From the NCBI GenBank assembly GCA_947652115.1, contig OX393571.1, positions 16,619,171 through 16,683,170 of the forward strand: a stretch of 64,000 nucleotides of DNA. Reading direction: 5' to 3'. This document shows, piece after piece, positions 49,901-61,618 of the stretch (position 1 is the first letter of the stretch; the number at the start of each line of letters is the position of its first letter). A model generated the notes under the pieces. The model had not been told where the DNA came from and searched no databases. It saw only the letters and a list, made by a program, of their open reading frames with translations. The stretch comes from Blastomussa wellsi. Lineage: Eukaryota > Cnidaria > Anthozoa > Scleractinia > Plerogyridae. Both the position numbers and the translations under genes were made by a program.

Positions 49901-52900
49901 ACACCAGAAACAATTTCTGGAATATTTATTGTGTAGTGACCAATCGCAGCAAAGTTCAGGACATGCGAACAAACCTCAAAACCACAAACTAATGACTGTT
50001 GCTGTTTGCGGTTTAGTTTTCTCACACCTGATTGGCTTTTTCTTTGTAACACAATGACATTCCATAAACATTACTGGTGTTCACGGTTTTACGGGAAAGA
50101 CTGTAAGCATATCCAAAATAAGAAATGTTCATCAGCATTTATTTAGCCGGTCATCAGTCAACATTAGATCATTTTTAGGACTTGATATTAGTGCTATAGT
50201 GGAAAAAATGCACTCAATTGTCCTAAACAGGGTATGTGTTTGACGTAATTTTTGTCCTAAACAGGGTCAGGGTTTCAGACCTCTAGGGGCACCCTATATC
50301 CAAACATACCGTAGGTCAAGTGCCCCCCCCCCTGCCCAAGGTCTATCTTACAGGATTAAATGGGCCAGCTCTGATTTATATTTTAAGACACAAAACTTAA
50401 TAAGCCAATTTAAGGAAATTTGAGGTTGTTTTACATAGGTCATATTTCGACAATGATGAAAAATCAGACAATAGAAATTACAAGGACACTTAGACGCACC
50501 TGAACTCTGGGAAATACAAAATGAAATTCTTTATTCGTGAAGTAGCTTAGGCTGCAATAAAACCCCTAGAATTGAAATATCAACAATTTATATCTGTACT
50601 TGCCATACATGAAATGTCACTGAGACCATGGACAACCCTGACATAATTTTATGCAGACTGCACCCTGTAGATTTTTTTAAGTAAAAATATCATATTACCA
50701 TTCCTATTAAGGTCAGAACACAGGAGGCGACAAATCGCTGCAATTTGTTGCAGTGACGTGTCGCAGTGATTTGTTGTCTCATATGTTCCAACCTTTATTG
50801 GGGGCTAACTGTAAACACAATAACCAGAGCATCCTTCAGGCTAACTGGAGTGCAAGTCTACAGGTCTAGATATGCCGAATATATGTTATTTAGGTCATCT
50901 GCCATGACATTTCCATATGAACATGCACTTACCAACCAAGCTCCAAAAAGAATTCTAAACACAAGGTACTCATTCAAGCAAAATTCCTCTGTTCTGAAAA
51001 TGAAAAATTTGATGCTGATCACCTCCTTGAAATTAGCCTCTTTTCAAATTAAATTTTTTTTTAATTTTTGACATGTTTACTGTGAAACCCATAAAACCAT
51101 AAACACCGAAGGTCTCATCAACTATCACCTCATGAAATCGAGAGCGAATAATCTAATTGCTTTAGTAAAAATCATAATACCGGTAAACGAATTGTGCATC
51201 GATGAAAAAGTTCTAAATCTTCCTGCGAAACTTCCCTAAAGCGCGAAGACGTTGCCATTTTGAAGACGACCTTCAACCACTGCACTCTAATGGCTGATAA
51301 TGTGCAGTAGCTCGTCCAATCAGATTGCGGTATTTACATTGGTATACTAGTAGATTTTTACTAATACCATGTAGTCAGTCTACGGAACAATTTAGAAAAC
51401 TCTCTCAAGCACTGTGACTCTGTTACTACCTTCGAACATATATAAACTGAAGGTAAACTTGTTTGCCACCTTCCTCTCAAGTCGATCTTAATTTCTTGGT
51501 TTTACTACAAAATTTCTTCCTTTATATAATTTTTATCTTATGAATTTTTAACCATTATTGTATTATTGTGATCTTTAGACATGTGATCATTATTATTTAA
51601 CTTATGTTAGCTTTAAAATTCTTATTATCGTCACTGAAAAGCCCTTTGTAGAGAGTGTTATCAAAGTTTGTACTGTATTGTATTCTTTACTTACGTTTCA
51701 CATAATCGGGTTAAATAGTCTTCACTGCCTCCGATGATCCCTAAAAAGCACCAAGCAGAAAGACTCCCACACACTGTAAATAAGAAAATGTGAAACATCC
51801 TTGCTGGGTGAAGAGGAAACAAGATGGCTGCCACTTTTGTGTGATGAATGACATCTTTTACTGACAGAAATATAAAATAAGTCATAAATGTTAGAGCTAT
51901 GCAACTAATAAATTATAATAGGTTAGCATAGGGCCATTGCCTTCAAATCAAAGAAAGTATCAAACTGATAGTATAAATTTAAGCTTAACTTAATAATCAC
52001 TAAAAGTAAAAAAATATGATTTTTTGTAAACTACAGTAGGCCTACATGTGTTCCATAATTGCCTCCAACTACCACACAGGGGGGGGGGGGGAAGGGGGGG
52101 ACTTGCACATGAAAGGGACGCGAATGATTGTCGTTTCGCTTAGGGGTGTGAAATTCGGATTTTGGTCTCACTTAGGGTGATCTGGGCAAAACGCTGTTAT
52201 ATTTAGTCGTGAAGATCTCGACTAAAATATATATAAACATATATATTATTTAATATGTATATTTCTAATTCTATTTTATCTTTGCTCCACCCAACTCGAT
52301 TAGCCTTGCTAAATTTGGGTGGACTAGTATGTAATACTATATGTATAGTGGTATATGTAATTAGTATTCTATATAATAAACGTTGTTGTTGATGTTGTTG
52401 TTTATTTACTCAATTCAAAGAATCATGGTCTCTTTTAGGGATCAAAAAAGCTTGGGCCACACCCAGATCAGTCTCCTTTATGGGTTTAATTCAAAATTTC
52501 TGACGAGCCTCCCCACCCCTTTCATATGCAATTCCCCCCTCCCAAGAAGGCTTGATATAATGTTATCACATAAATTCTGTAAGCTAACCTGAGTTGAATT
52601 TAGCATAAGACAGCAACACCGCAATACTAACAGCCCCATAAAAACAAGCAGACATCCAAAATGGAAAGCTGAAAACCAGGGCTATGCATTCTGTGTAGAA
52701 AATCAAATTAACAAAATTAATGGCTTCCAATGTCTACTCAAATGCTACAGATAAAAGGTACCATTACACAAGTGAAGTTAAAACAGTGATATGAAAAGAC
52801 TCCCAGTATAATAAAGCAATTACAATTATTGATTCAAATCTAGTTCAAGCTAGCTTGATTGCCTCTGGTGGTAGGAACACACATACCTGAGATCCAGTTG

Positions 52901-54655
52901 ACAGGATGAAAAAGATCTAAAGAGGCTGCTATTGTAGATATCAACAGTGTACATGGAAGAATTATTATCACCCAAGCAATAGCAGCACCAGTCCTCCATC
53001 GAGTTTCCTATAATGGATTGATAATGAACGAGCTTAACGTTTAACCATTGTTTTTATTGCTACACGATTTTTTCTGGTGGGTTTTGATCCACTTTACTAG
53101 CTTACTAAAAAACACCCAAATACTAAAAAACACCCAAAAAAGACTATTCTCAGTAAAAGTATTATCCACAGAAGGGTATCTGGTCGTTTCGCTGCAAAAC
53201 CGTTTTGCTACAAGGCGATTTGCTACAAGTCAAAGTCGATTCACTGCACATCGAAAGTTGATTCGCTACAAATGTTAAGTTGGTTCGCTGCAATCTCCAA
53301 AAAGATATTCTAAGGAATACAGCATACAGATACCAAGGAATCTGAGAAGATTAACACAAAGTAAAACAAACGATGTAAATAAACCGTACCCTAGCCTCTT
53401 CTGTAGTTTTAAGAGCATGGAAACGAGACCGTTACGAGGTTCTCTTTCTCTGTGTCAGTTTATGAAGTTTATTTATCATTGAGCATTAACAGACACACCA
53501 CTTGCAGGCTATTAAAAGCAGAAATGTAGTGAAAATGTGGTCTATCATTGAAACGGACCTATGAGGGAACAACAGTTTTTCTTGACTGTGTGTGGGCAGG
53601 CTTTTTAAATTATCATATCAATAGGCGCGTAAACTAATTGTTAAAATACTTGATAATTTGACTCTATTGTTTTAGTGATAAACAAACAAACCAATCAAAG
53701 CACCTCAAACTAACAAACATGATATTTGGATCCTCCTCCGTGTATAAAAGAAATGAGATCCTGATGATTGATCATTTATTCGATCATACGAGAGTTATCA
53801 CACGCTCGTTATCACGAATTATCCCGAGTTTAATATCTTCGATTACTATCACTATCCATAGAACATTCTTGTTCCCAGAGCCGAGTAGCGATAAAAAGAA
53901 AGTAAGCGGGCTCTGGGGATGAGATTGAAAGATGGAAACTTGAGGTTTTATTCATGCAAATGGAAAATTACTGTGACTACTGTTTTAGGGCATGCCAATC
54001 TCTTCTGAAAAATATTTATTGAGTTGAACATCTGTAGCGAATGGACTTTATATTTGTAGCGAATTGACATTCATGTGTATCGAATCGACTTTGGATTGTA
54101 GCGAATCGACTTGTAACAAAACGGTTTTGCAGCGAAACTACCGCAAACCCACAGAAGCACATCACTATTTCCACAGTCAAGGTTTAACAACAGTCACTTG
54201 GGAAATTCACAAAGTGTACACGATACACTTATCCCCAAAAGTGACGACATACATTTTTTTCACTTCTCTACAGACAACATTTTTCTGAAGGGGCTTCAAA
54301 AGTGATTTCTGGGGGTAGCCCTGTCAACATTGTTTGGGAATTTTTTGGGAGTGCGGCAGTTTGACTCACCTTGTCAACAGGGTGGGGGGGGGGGGGGGGG
54401 GAGGAGACTGTAAATAAGGAAGTGTCTGTCAGAACGTTGCTACACTTTTTTGCCCATGTATGACGGGTTTTTGAAAGGAGGCTTTAAGCATAACGAAATA
54501 GCCTCGTCTGAACGAGAATGTACACCGTCAGATGTAGCGGATGCACATTGTTTGTTCGAAAATTTCGACAAGACTGTGTTGGTACTAAAACCTACCCCAT
54601 CTGTGAACCACTTCACTTTGGATGCTTCTAAGCGTGGAGGCTCTAATGGTACCAT
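40964..54655 (-). CDS. NDC1: Nucleoporin NDC1 (transmembrane nucleoporin)
   Basis: Exons: 54655-54596, 53007-52887, 52690-52589, 51860-51695, 50993-50933, 49633-49586, 49429-49393, 49031-48980, 48055-47923, 47417-47325, 46980-46899, 46044-45871, 45066-44956, 44334-44252, 44017-43976, 43784-43734, 43607-43544, 43426-43368, 43274-43233, 41463-41367, 41245-41194, 41027-40964. These sum to 1794 nt (597 aa plus stop), in phase; human NDC1 is 674 aa. An extra 3n exon may lie between 50933 and 49650. NDC1 anchors nuclear pore complexes in the nuclear envelope. Matches to human in order: SLDLFHPVNWIS, HPARMFHIFL, CLNEYLVFRILFGAW, ILYYLFGNIPRDA, YLAMFDLCHLSEFSRSRR, IFSLSQPSGRPDNWTVIS, SPYQSPPSVTRR, RLVASSYTEDTFGVVQK, ATLVSSIYRITNIFHEHLR, and the end EQEKRLESFLNFRE. 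The N-terminal half is hydrophobic helices; the C-terminal half is soluble. Confidence 0.9.
41690..42535 (+). pseudogene. Degenerate LINE reverse-transcriptase C-terminal fragment 1
   Basis: Two overlapping frames (41694-42113 and 42044-42517) together read like the C-terminal end of a non-LTR retrotransposon ORF2: LNSWCLENSLTPHSAKCEVM, LGITLDDRLSW, then after a frameshift near 42040 LEILHRRAARIIYNLP and SYRGAILWNAVS. The 5' part is absent, typical of a truncated insertion. It lies antisense in an NDC1 intron and its 3' tail is the (tga)n tract at 42728-42752. Confidence 0.7.
42716..43195 (+). pseudogene. LINE reverse-transcriptase C-terminal fragment 2
   Basis: 42753-43004 encodes TYRSRVTLGDRSFQVAAPAL, WNVLPREIRSVTDLRTFKCH and LKTHLF, the tail of a different LINE clade. 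After the stop come about 150 bp of AT-rich 3' UTR and an (att)n tract at 43168-43187. The poly-Met start of the longest frame is only the preceding (atg)n microsatellite, left as the 3' tail of fragment 1. Confidence 0.65.
42728..42752 (+). repeat. (ATG/TGA)n microsatellite
   Basis: Eight triplets forming the junction between the two LINE fragments; probably the original 3' repeat tail of the first one. Confidence 0.75.
44460..44830. repeat. Degenerate minisatellite, unit about 28-32 bp
   Basis: Repeats of 'actagcctaggggtaac' followed by 'tttc' or 'atc' spacers, at least ten decayed units. It fills the NDC1 intron between exons 45066-44956 and 44334-44252. No spacer/repeat regularity of a CRISPR. 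Confidence 0.7.
48240..48400 (-). mobile_element. SINE relic
   Basis: 'gatggaatgctagtattgta', 'tttatgcacctggggtgagt' and 'ggggcactgtgagag' follow the order of the minus-strand SINE body at 56400-56500, more decayed. In an NDC1 intron. Confidence 0.45.
48593..48914. mobile_element. MITE with 'tacagtggaaccc' ends
   Basis: About 322 bp. The ends 'tacagtggaaccc' and 'gggttccactgta' are inverted, the form common in mariner/Tigger-like elements. The right subterminal 'ggccataataacgaggcggc' resembles sequence at 4660-4700. The family assignment is inference. Confidence 0.65.
49100..49300. repeat. Dispersed repeat, family D, copy 1
   Basis: Shares ordered words with 58560-58770: 'gtcacaatat(g/t)ttgagtcatt', 'ttaaa(t/a)tgtaggaaac', 'gatggctt(c)aggatgga' and 'acggattggaaatgac'. 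In an NDC1 intron; the other copy is in an EMC1 intron. Confidence 0.6.
49876..50105. mobile_element. MITE with 30-bp TIR ('tacagtctttcccgtaaaac')
   Basis: About 230 bp. The left end 'tacagtctttcccgtaaaac' and the right end 'gttttacgggaaagactgta' are perfect inverted repeats that continue to 'ccgtgaacacca' / 'tggtgttcacgg'. A 70-codon minus-strand frame (49840-50052) is part of the element, not a gene. Confidence 0.8.
50185..50340. repeat. Family C-related repeat, partial
   Basis: Two 'gtcctaaacagggt' units, 'ccctatatccaaacata' and a closing C run resemble the right half of the G-run-ended repeats. In an NDC1 intron. Confidence 0.5.
52078..52210. repeat. G-run plus 'cgcttaggg' repeat
   Basis: A run of about 12 G, then 'gaaggggggg', followed by spaced words 'gtttcgcttaggg' and 'ctcacttagggtgatctggg'. 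Resembles the layout of family C (G run, then short tandem words) but with different units. Intronic in NDC1. Confidence 0.4.
53182..54142. mobile_element. 0.96-kb DNA element with subterminal 'gtcgattcgctacaa' repeats
   Basis: The left end 'ggtcgtttcgctgcaaaacc' pairs with the right end 'ggttttgcagcgaaactacc' (one gap). Inward from each end the word 'gtcgattcgctacaa' recurs three to four times with variation, in opposite orientation at the two ends. No transposase ORF. It occupies NDC1 intron 1. Confidence 0.75.
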
Positions 54656-54864
54656 GTTCTTTTATAGCCTAATTATTACTTTTCAAGCGGCTATAACAAG
54701 CAAATATCTCCAGCAAAACTAAACCTGTACAAACTTCAAACCACGCGCCATTTTGACATTCTTCCTATGTAACCTCGCGACAAAGACTCAGTAGCCAGGC
54801 AAATTTTGCCATGCAGCCAGGCTTCTGAGTAGCCTCGCCTCCTTTCTTTGCAGGTGCTTCCAAT
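54656..54864. promoter_or_regulatory. 209-bp divergent promoter between NDC1 and EMC1
   Basis: The NDC1 start (54655, minus) and the EMC1 start (54865, plus) are only 209 bp apart, head to head. YY1-like 'atggcg' cores lie at both sides: 'gcgccattttg' at 54745-54755 (minus orientation) and 'caatatggcggc' overlapping the EMC1 ATG. No TATA box is clear. A bidirectional promoter is inferred from spacing. Confidence 0.6.
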
Positions 54865-57642
54865 ATGGCGGCAATTAAGATTTACATGTGCATTTTTCTT
54901 TCCTTGATAAACTGGAAGCACTGCATAGGATTGTATGAAGATCAAGTTGGACTCTTCGACTGGCGTCAGAGTTACCTCGGGAAAGTAAAATTTTCTTTTT
55001 TCGATGTTTCTACGCATAGCAGTAAGCGGTTGTTTGTTGGAACAGAATCGAACGTCATTGGTGCTCTGAATTCGAGAACTGGCAGTATCATTTGGCGTCA
55101 AGTCTTAGAAGAGAGCGAAGGAGTGCTAGATGCGCTGCTTTATCACGATAACGTACTTGTAAGCTCTTCAAGTGCCGGAAAATTCGTCCGATCGTGGGAT
55201 ACTAGCAATGGAGGACTTTTGTGGGAGGCCATTGGCAAGTCTGCTAGTTCGCTGGGCAAAGAAGTAAATTCACCCTTTTACGGGTGGAATGGTCAACAAA
55301 CTGCGTTGGTCGAGTCTAAAGAAAGCGATCTTGTGATTTCCCTGGCTTTTAATGTCGTAAAAGCGTTTGCACTTCAAGACGGCTCAGAAAAATGGTCACT
55401 TGATAATAGTGAGCAGACAGTTGATTATTCAAACTTCCAACATTCCAATGAATTTTTATATCTTGTAGGAATCCAAAATGATGTAAACATTGTTATTCAA
55501 AAGGTAAATGTAGAGAACGGACAAGTAAAAGGGGAACGACGTATTGGAGCACCATGGATCAGCAATGGTGCCAGTTGTATTTTTGTCAAGAAGTCAAATT
55601 TGGTTTGCACAGAAACTTTTAGTAATAGCATTCATGTTATTTCCTTGACTGATGAATCTGGTCCAGTTAAAACGTTCTCGTTAGCTTCTTTAGGGTTGGG
55701 AGTTGAAGATCTTTCTCACAGTAAACCCAGTTTACAGTCATTTGGTTCTTATTCTAATTCTTGGGATGAGCGATCAGAATTCCTTTTAAAGCTCTCCAAG
55801 ACTCATCAACTCATCTTGAATTTAAACAGTGATCGAAGCATATCTGTGGTGACTAAATTTACTGAGCAGACCCTACTCAGTGCTGCTGTACTTGGTAATA
55901 AGGCCATTTTGGTGTCCATAACTCAAATCATTGATGAATCATTAGAGCTGAAATGTTATGACTTAGACAACAAGAAAGATCTTCCAGACATGACACAAAA
56001 GGCAGTGTTGGTCGATCATGGAGAGCCAGAAGATGCCGTTGTTTACTTGTTCACTAAAAAGGAGAATGAACTTGGATATAGAGTTTTTCTGGCCACTACA
56101 GACCATGCAGTGTCACTGGTTCAGTTTCCAGGACGTATCATGTGGTCACGAGAAGAAGCACTTGCTGAAGTCACAGCTGTAGAAGTAGTTGAGCTACCGT
56201 TTTCTCCATCACAGGCAAATTTTGAGACTCTTCAAGAGGAGTTTGGTGCTCATCCAAATGGTATGGTGTAGTAAGGCTGTGTTCTGTTAACTAATCCAAT
56301 AGATAAAAGTCTGCATATAAGTCTAGTGTCCCATCAGGCTGGAGCTTATCCCAGTTTCTGTAGATGAAGCAAAAAGGGAGTATTTCAATTCCTCCCTGGA
56401 TGGGATACTAGTCCATCGCAGGGTTACTAAATTTGGCGGTACCCATTTATACACCTGGGTGAAGAGACGCACTGGGAGTGTGAAGTGTCTTGTCCAAGAA
56501 CACAACGCAGTGCCCCGGCTAGGGGCTTGAGCCCAGACTGTCTGATCTGGAGTCCAGCGCACTAACCATTAGGCCACTGTTCCGGCTGTGTTCTATTAAC
56601 CAGTCCAATAGTAAGGCAAAAAAGTCATGTCTGTATTCGAGCCTAGTGGGCTGTCATGTTAGAACTATCCTGGTCTCATGCCTACCCCCCCCCCACACAC
56701 ACCCCTTCATAGGATACTAGTTGCAGCATTATCTCTGGTATTTGGTGAATCAGGCACTGTGGGAATAAAGTGACTTGCCCAAATATACATGTGCAATGGA
56801 GATGAACCCAGGGTTCAAAGCTGGATCACATGATCTGGAGTTCAGTGCAATTTCCATTGCATGTGGGTTGTCATATCCCCCATAGATCACATACGTAAGT
56901 ATGGTAAATATTAAAGGTAACTGTATAATCCAGTCACTAGAACAAAGATGTGAAACAATCTCTGGCAGATCCAGGCATGTGTACAAAGTGAGAACCTCAA
57001 GAAAATATGAAAAGTTGTGCAACTCAGAAAATCATGTTTTAGTTTTACTGCGGTTTTCAATAACATGTGAACTCTGAAGTTCAAAACCCAACCAACGATT
57101 GTGTTTTTCGCTGCCGTCAATCATAATTACGGTAAAAGTTAATGAACCTTGAAAATCAGAAACAAACAAAATGGATCGAAGTCTACCAATCACAACTGAC
57201 AGACGTGACCTTTTGACCCTGTTGAAGTGTACCTCTGTTTTCTGAGAGGTCCACTTGATGATTGACGGCAGCAAAAAACATAACCATCGACATGTTATTG
57301 AAAGGCGCTATAAATTTCATGTCTTCTTACTGAAAAGGTTGTGATCCTGGACCCATTCTTTATTCTCCTAGTATTTTGGCTCTCATACTCAGCTAATAAG
57401 ATTTTACAACAAAGTGAAATTGACATCTTATGTGAATGATACACCATCTCAGGGAAACATCTTGATTTAAAGCCAAAATCCCCAAGGAAAATTAAAAGAA
57501 AAATGTGAAGAACATCAAGGAGATTTTTAATTTTCATGTTTGGACAAACTTAAAGGGCAATGGTACATTTACAATGATTCACATTTAAGAAATAGAAAAC
57601 ATGTACCGTGTTTATATCGAGTTATAGAAACACAAGTGGAAG

Positions 57643-57673
<31 letters not shown>

Positions 57674-60600
57674 GAGCCGTAGGCGAGTGTTTCCACAGCT
57701 TGTTCGAGTTCTCCCAAACTTTCACGAGTGTTTCTATAATTCGATAGAAACACGAAGTGCATGCTTTCTGTTTCTTTTAGAAAACACCGCAACGAGAAAA
57801 AGGAAAACAACTTGTTAACTTTGATTATCAAAATGCAAATCCTCTTTGCTCGCGCCATCATTACTTTAACAGCTTCTGCTAGTTCTGTGTCTCCATCGAG
57901 TTATAGAAACATGATTTTTAACCAATTAGCGCGCATATTTTCTTAGGACTGTTTTCTAAATTTGGACAAACCTAAAGGGCATTGGTTCATTTACAACCCT
58001 TATATATAATCATTGTTAGTAATCTACAGAACTGTATTTTGCAGATGATGTTGTGTCCATGTTTATTCGCCGTATTCGTGCCCAAGTGAAACAGTTTCAA
58101 GTACTTGTGAAGCAATTCCAAGCCTTTGTCAAAGCACAACAAGAACATGGCTTCTTTGCTGAATCAACAGATGAAGAAGAAGAACAACTAACCAGAGATC
58201 AGTTCAATCTACGCAAGTTAATTCTAATTGTAACATCATCAGGAAAACTCTTTGGTCTAAATTCTGCAGATGGAAGCATTGTTTGGAAATACTTTCTTCC
58301 AAGTCTTGCACCTTTCTACCAAAACAACAAACAATACTCCTTGCTTTATACACAAAGAACTGTTGCCCACTTTCCGTTGACTGCTCAGTGTGTAGTGCTG
58401 GGGAAATCAAGGATGTCAGATGGGTCTTTATTGCATGTTTTCAACCCAATCACTGGGAAGCCGATAGGCCCGGGACATCTTAGAGGAAACCAGTTGCCGT
58501 ACAGAGTGGTGCAGTCCATGCTTCTGCCACACACTGGTATGTTTTTGTAATCATTCTTCCTTAAAGGAGCTACGTCACAATATTTTGAGTCATTTCTTCA
58601 ACAAACCTACAGTGTAAATTACCCTTAAAATGTAGGAAACCTGAAAATAATAGTTTACTAACTAAAGGAAGAAAAACACCTAAGGAGTGTTACTAAACCA
58701 AAAAGTAACAAGGATGGCTTCAGGATGGAGATTGAAACGGATTGGAAATGACGATTTTGAAAAATTTAGGCTAAATTTTTCAAGAACCAACAATAAACTG
58801 AGCCTGCAATGATTCTCCGGAAACTGTATTCAGGCCACGCTATGGGAGGCATGGGCTTACACATCTGTATCACACGTGGTCCTGTAGTATTTTAAACACT
58901 TTTTTGTGATATAAATAACTGTTTTGAAAAACTGATCAAAGAAAACACTTGAAAGTGGCCAATTAAGATTATAGCCTTTTTCTATATCCATTACTAGAAA
59001 CTCAGTTGTATTCTATTAGAAATGTGCAGATCTGATTAGTTCTCTCGTTTCTTTCTATTTGAACATGACTGTGTGTATTTTGTTCTTATTCTTGGCTTGA
59101 AAGTACACAGATAGTAGGTTCTGGACTGTCTTCAATTTAGAGTTACATTATAATTTGGTTTTATCAACTGGGTTGATAATGTAAATTGGCCATTGTAAAG
59201 AGATTCGAGAGCTGATGTCTCGAGCGTTAGCCCTTCGTCGGAGCGAATCGACTACATGCTCTCGTTTTCTATAAGTGATAGTCAACTCAGCTGCACTCCA
59301 TTGACTATTTCATAGTGGAAAATGTGACAACAGAACTTACATTGAATGATGATAACTTGTGTAGGTAGGCTAAGGATTTTGTCTGATCATTTCCTCTTCA
59401 GATGCCAAACACACCAAACTTCTTCTCCTCCTTGACTCTTCTCTCAATGTCCACGTGTTTCCACGCACTTCTGAATCCATCGAGATTGTATCTAAAGCAT
59501 CCTCGTCGATCTTCTTCTTCATGGCTGACAAAGAGAAGGGTGACTTGAAAGGATACATGCTTCTGTCCAATGTGGAGAAAAGTATCTTTCATGTGCAAGA
59601 GATGTGGAATGTGAACTTTCCACAATCTCAACAGACTATCACCAACATTGGTAAGTGCCAAGCAGTGGACAGATAATGATTGAAATCAAATTTCTCCTAA
59701 CAGTATAAATACATTGTCACACAGGCAGGGAAGGAGAATAAAGAAAATCATCAACTAGGATAATGTATTAATGCACCACCAACTCCTCAGAACAAACATT
59801 GAATACCAGGGTTAATATGAGCTAACACCTTCGTCTCAAATGGCGGTTGGCCCAGGAATCCGGGGCTGGATCTGTCGACCCCAAACCCAGATACACCCCA
59901 AAAGCCTGCCCTACCTGTAACCCAGCCATGAGCCCCCGCTCATCTAACCCAGCCCCAGCCCTAACACCCGTCACACTGAAAGTTCAGTGGAAGAAACTAC
60001 GAAGCAAAATATTAAGTAGGACTACAGAGATTGAAAACTAATGTGAAAAAGGGAGAGGAGGGAGGGAACACTAAAACTGTGAGCTACAAAATCACCCTGT
60101 ATGCTGAGTAAAGCTACAGGTGCACGCATAAAACATATCAGAATACTGTTGACCCTGCAGATGCTAGAAATGCCCTGGCAACAGCGCAAGACTACAGCAT
60201 GACAGTAGCAATGCCACAAATGCTAAAGGCCCCCAGCATCACATGGCTGGTCAATAAAAACTTACACCACACCAACCACTGAGCAAACTTGCTCCTTGTA
60301 ATTAACTTTAAGTTAACTTAACATTTAACTACATTTTAAAACTCTCACTGAAAGTTTGGGTTGCTTGTGGGGGTGTACAAGGCAATTTATTATTTCATTA
60401 TAAAGTAATTGAAATACTGCACACGCCCTTATTGGTCAATAGACGTGTTAAGATGAGAGTATGTGAACACAGTTGTGATGTTTTAGGTCTGTGTGTATCT
60501 TTTAGAAATATTTTTGAAAAAAGCAATAAAGGCCTTTTTAGCATCATCTAAACACTTGTGGGGTTGGACGGGTAAATTCTCAAAAGTTATACAAACCTGA

Positions 60601-61618
60601 GATGCAGCCCTTTGGCCTGCTGGGCCATATATTAGTATAATATTACTGTTGTTGCATTTTAGCTGCCAAGAGTCCATTGGAACATGTTCACTCACAAGGA
60701 AAAGTACTTGGAGACAGAAGAGTACTTTATAAATACCTGAACCCAAATCTGATTGCAGTTGGAACTGAGGTTACTCCAGACTCCAAACCAGGAATCTCAG
60801 TTTACCTTATTGATGCTGTTACAGGTATAAAATTACTTTACTAACAGTCCCTATTTTGTTCTGTGAGAAACTCAGCTCACATGAACTACTCGCCAGTGTT
60901 GGAACCAAGACCTTAAGAGTACCAGGACAAGTCCAAGCTCAAAAACTAGTCTGTTTTGTCTCATTAACTGATAGTTTCATTGTATTGCTTTCAAACCTTA
61001 GTCAAACAGAGCTACAATGGAGGTCAAAAACAGTTGGGACACTTCTGAAAAGGAGTATCCAATAGTGCAACAGATTATCCTGGGGTTTAAAAAATGGGTT
61101 CTGCACGTTCCCAAGTCCCCCTTCCCAACTCTCAAGCCCCTCCCCCCCAAGCAATGTTGACAAACAAATAATGCGCTGAACTTGGCGTGTGGGATAGTCA
61201 ATTCTCAACGTTGCTTGGGGGGAGGGGGGCTAGCAGTCATTTTGCCCACAATTGCGCCACGTGTCCCAGCAGTTATGTCCCGCATTGTAGCTTTATGGGT
61301 GCGATAATTATCAGGATGTGCAAGAAACAGCTCCAGGACTTGTTTTCTTATTTTTTGTCTTCAAGTCTGACCCCCACTAACCCCTACTCTAGCCTGTAAA
61401 AACAATTTATTAGCATCTTGTCATTTAAGACGTTTAGTTGTAAATCTTCTGAATTTATCAGGGTTGATCATATTCCATGCTCGTCACAAGAATGCCAAAG
61501 GTCCTATTCACATGGTGCACTCTGAAAACTGGTTGGTGTACTGTTTATACAATACGAAATCACGCAGATTTGAGCTCACTGTGTTGGAGATGTATGATGG
61601 CTATACTGAGAGAAACAG
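54865..61618 (+). CDS. EMC1: ER membrane protein complex subunit 1 (EMC1), 5' part
   Basis: Exons 54865-56260, 58045-58536, 59402-59650, 60663-60824 and 61462-61618; each joins in phase 1 and the last ends in phase 2. About 818 of the roughly 990 residues usual for EMC1 are present. The C-terminal domain and transmembrane helix must lie right of the window. EMC1 is the large lumenal beta-propeller subunit of the EMC, which inserts transmembrane helices in the ER. Evidence: signal peptide [20 protein letters not shown], then [20 protein letters not shown] (human VYEDQVGKFDWRQQYVGKV), [73 protein letters not shown] and [16 protein letters not shown] possible next exon at 61781-61850 has an acceptor but weak similarity. 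Confidence 0.93.
56310..56587 (-). mobile_element. tRNA-derived SINE, minus strand, near full length
   Basis: On the minus strand it starts 'ccggaacagtggcctaatgg' with an A-box-like 'tggcctaatggttagtgcg' and a B-box-like 'gggctcaagcccc'. A body ends in 'ggtgtataaatgggtaccgc', 'ggactagtatcccatccagg' and 'aactgggataagctcc'. This is the best copy in the window of the family also seen at 600-760, 22285-22845, 48240-48400 and 56620-56860. In EMC1 intron 1. Confidence 0.7.
56620..56860 (-). mobile_element. Second, older SINE copy
   Basis: Follows the same word order as the neighbour at 56310-56587 ('gagcctagtgggctg', 'ggatactagttgcag', 'aaagtgacttgcccaaa', 'gaacccagggttcaaagc'), with many substitutions. 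Immediately adjacent, same orientation. Confidence 0.5.
57617..57744. mobile_element. Foldback MITE in EMC1 intron 1
   Basis: The left arm 'tcgagttatagaaacac' plus 'gaagtttgggagaac' pairs with the right arm 'gttctcccaaactttc' plus 'gtgtttctataattcga'. The centre 'gtgggaacacgagccgtagg' closes the hairpin. About 128 bp. Confidence 0.75.
58560..58770. repeat. Dispersed repeat, family D, copy 2
   Basis: Matches 49100-49300 in word order and orientation. In EMC1 intron 2; no coding capacity. Confidence 0.6.
59150..59275. mobile_element. Half copy of the palindromic element at 62219-62388
   Basis: 'ttggttttatcaactgggtt', 'gataatgtaaattggcca', 'gagcgttagcccttcgtcgg' match the left arm and loop of the palindrome; the right arm is absent or diverged. 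In EMC1 intron 2. Confidence 0.65.

Noticed and set aside
49840..50052. 70-codon minus-strand frame
   Set aside because: It lies almost entirely inside the MITE at 49876-50105 and begins within its inverted ends.
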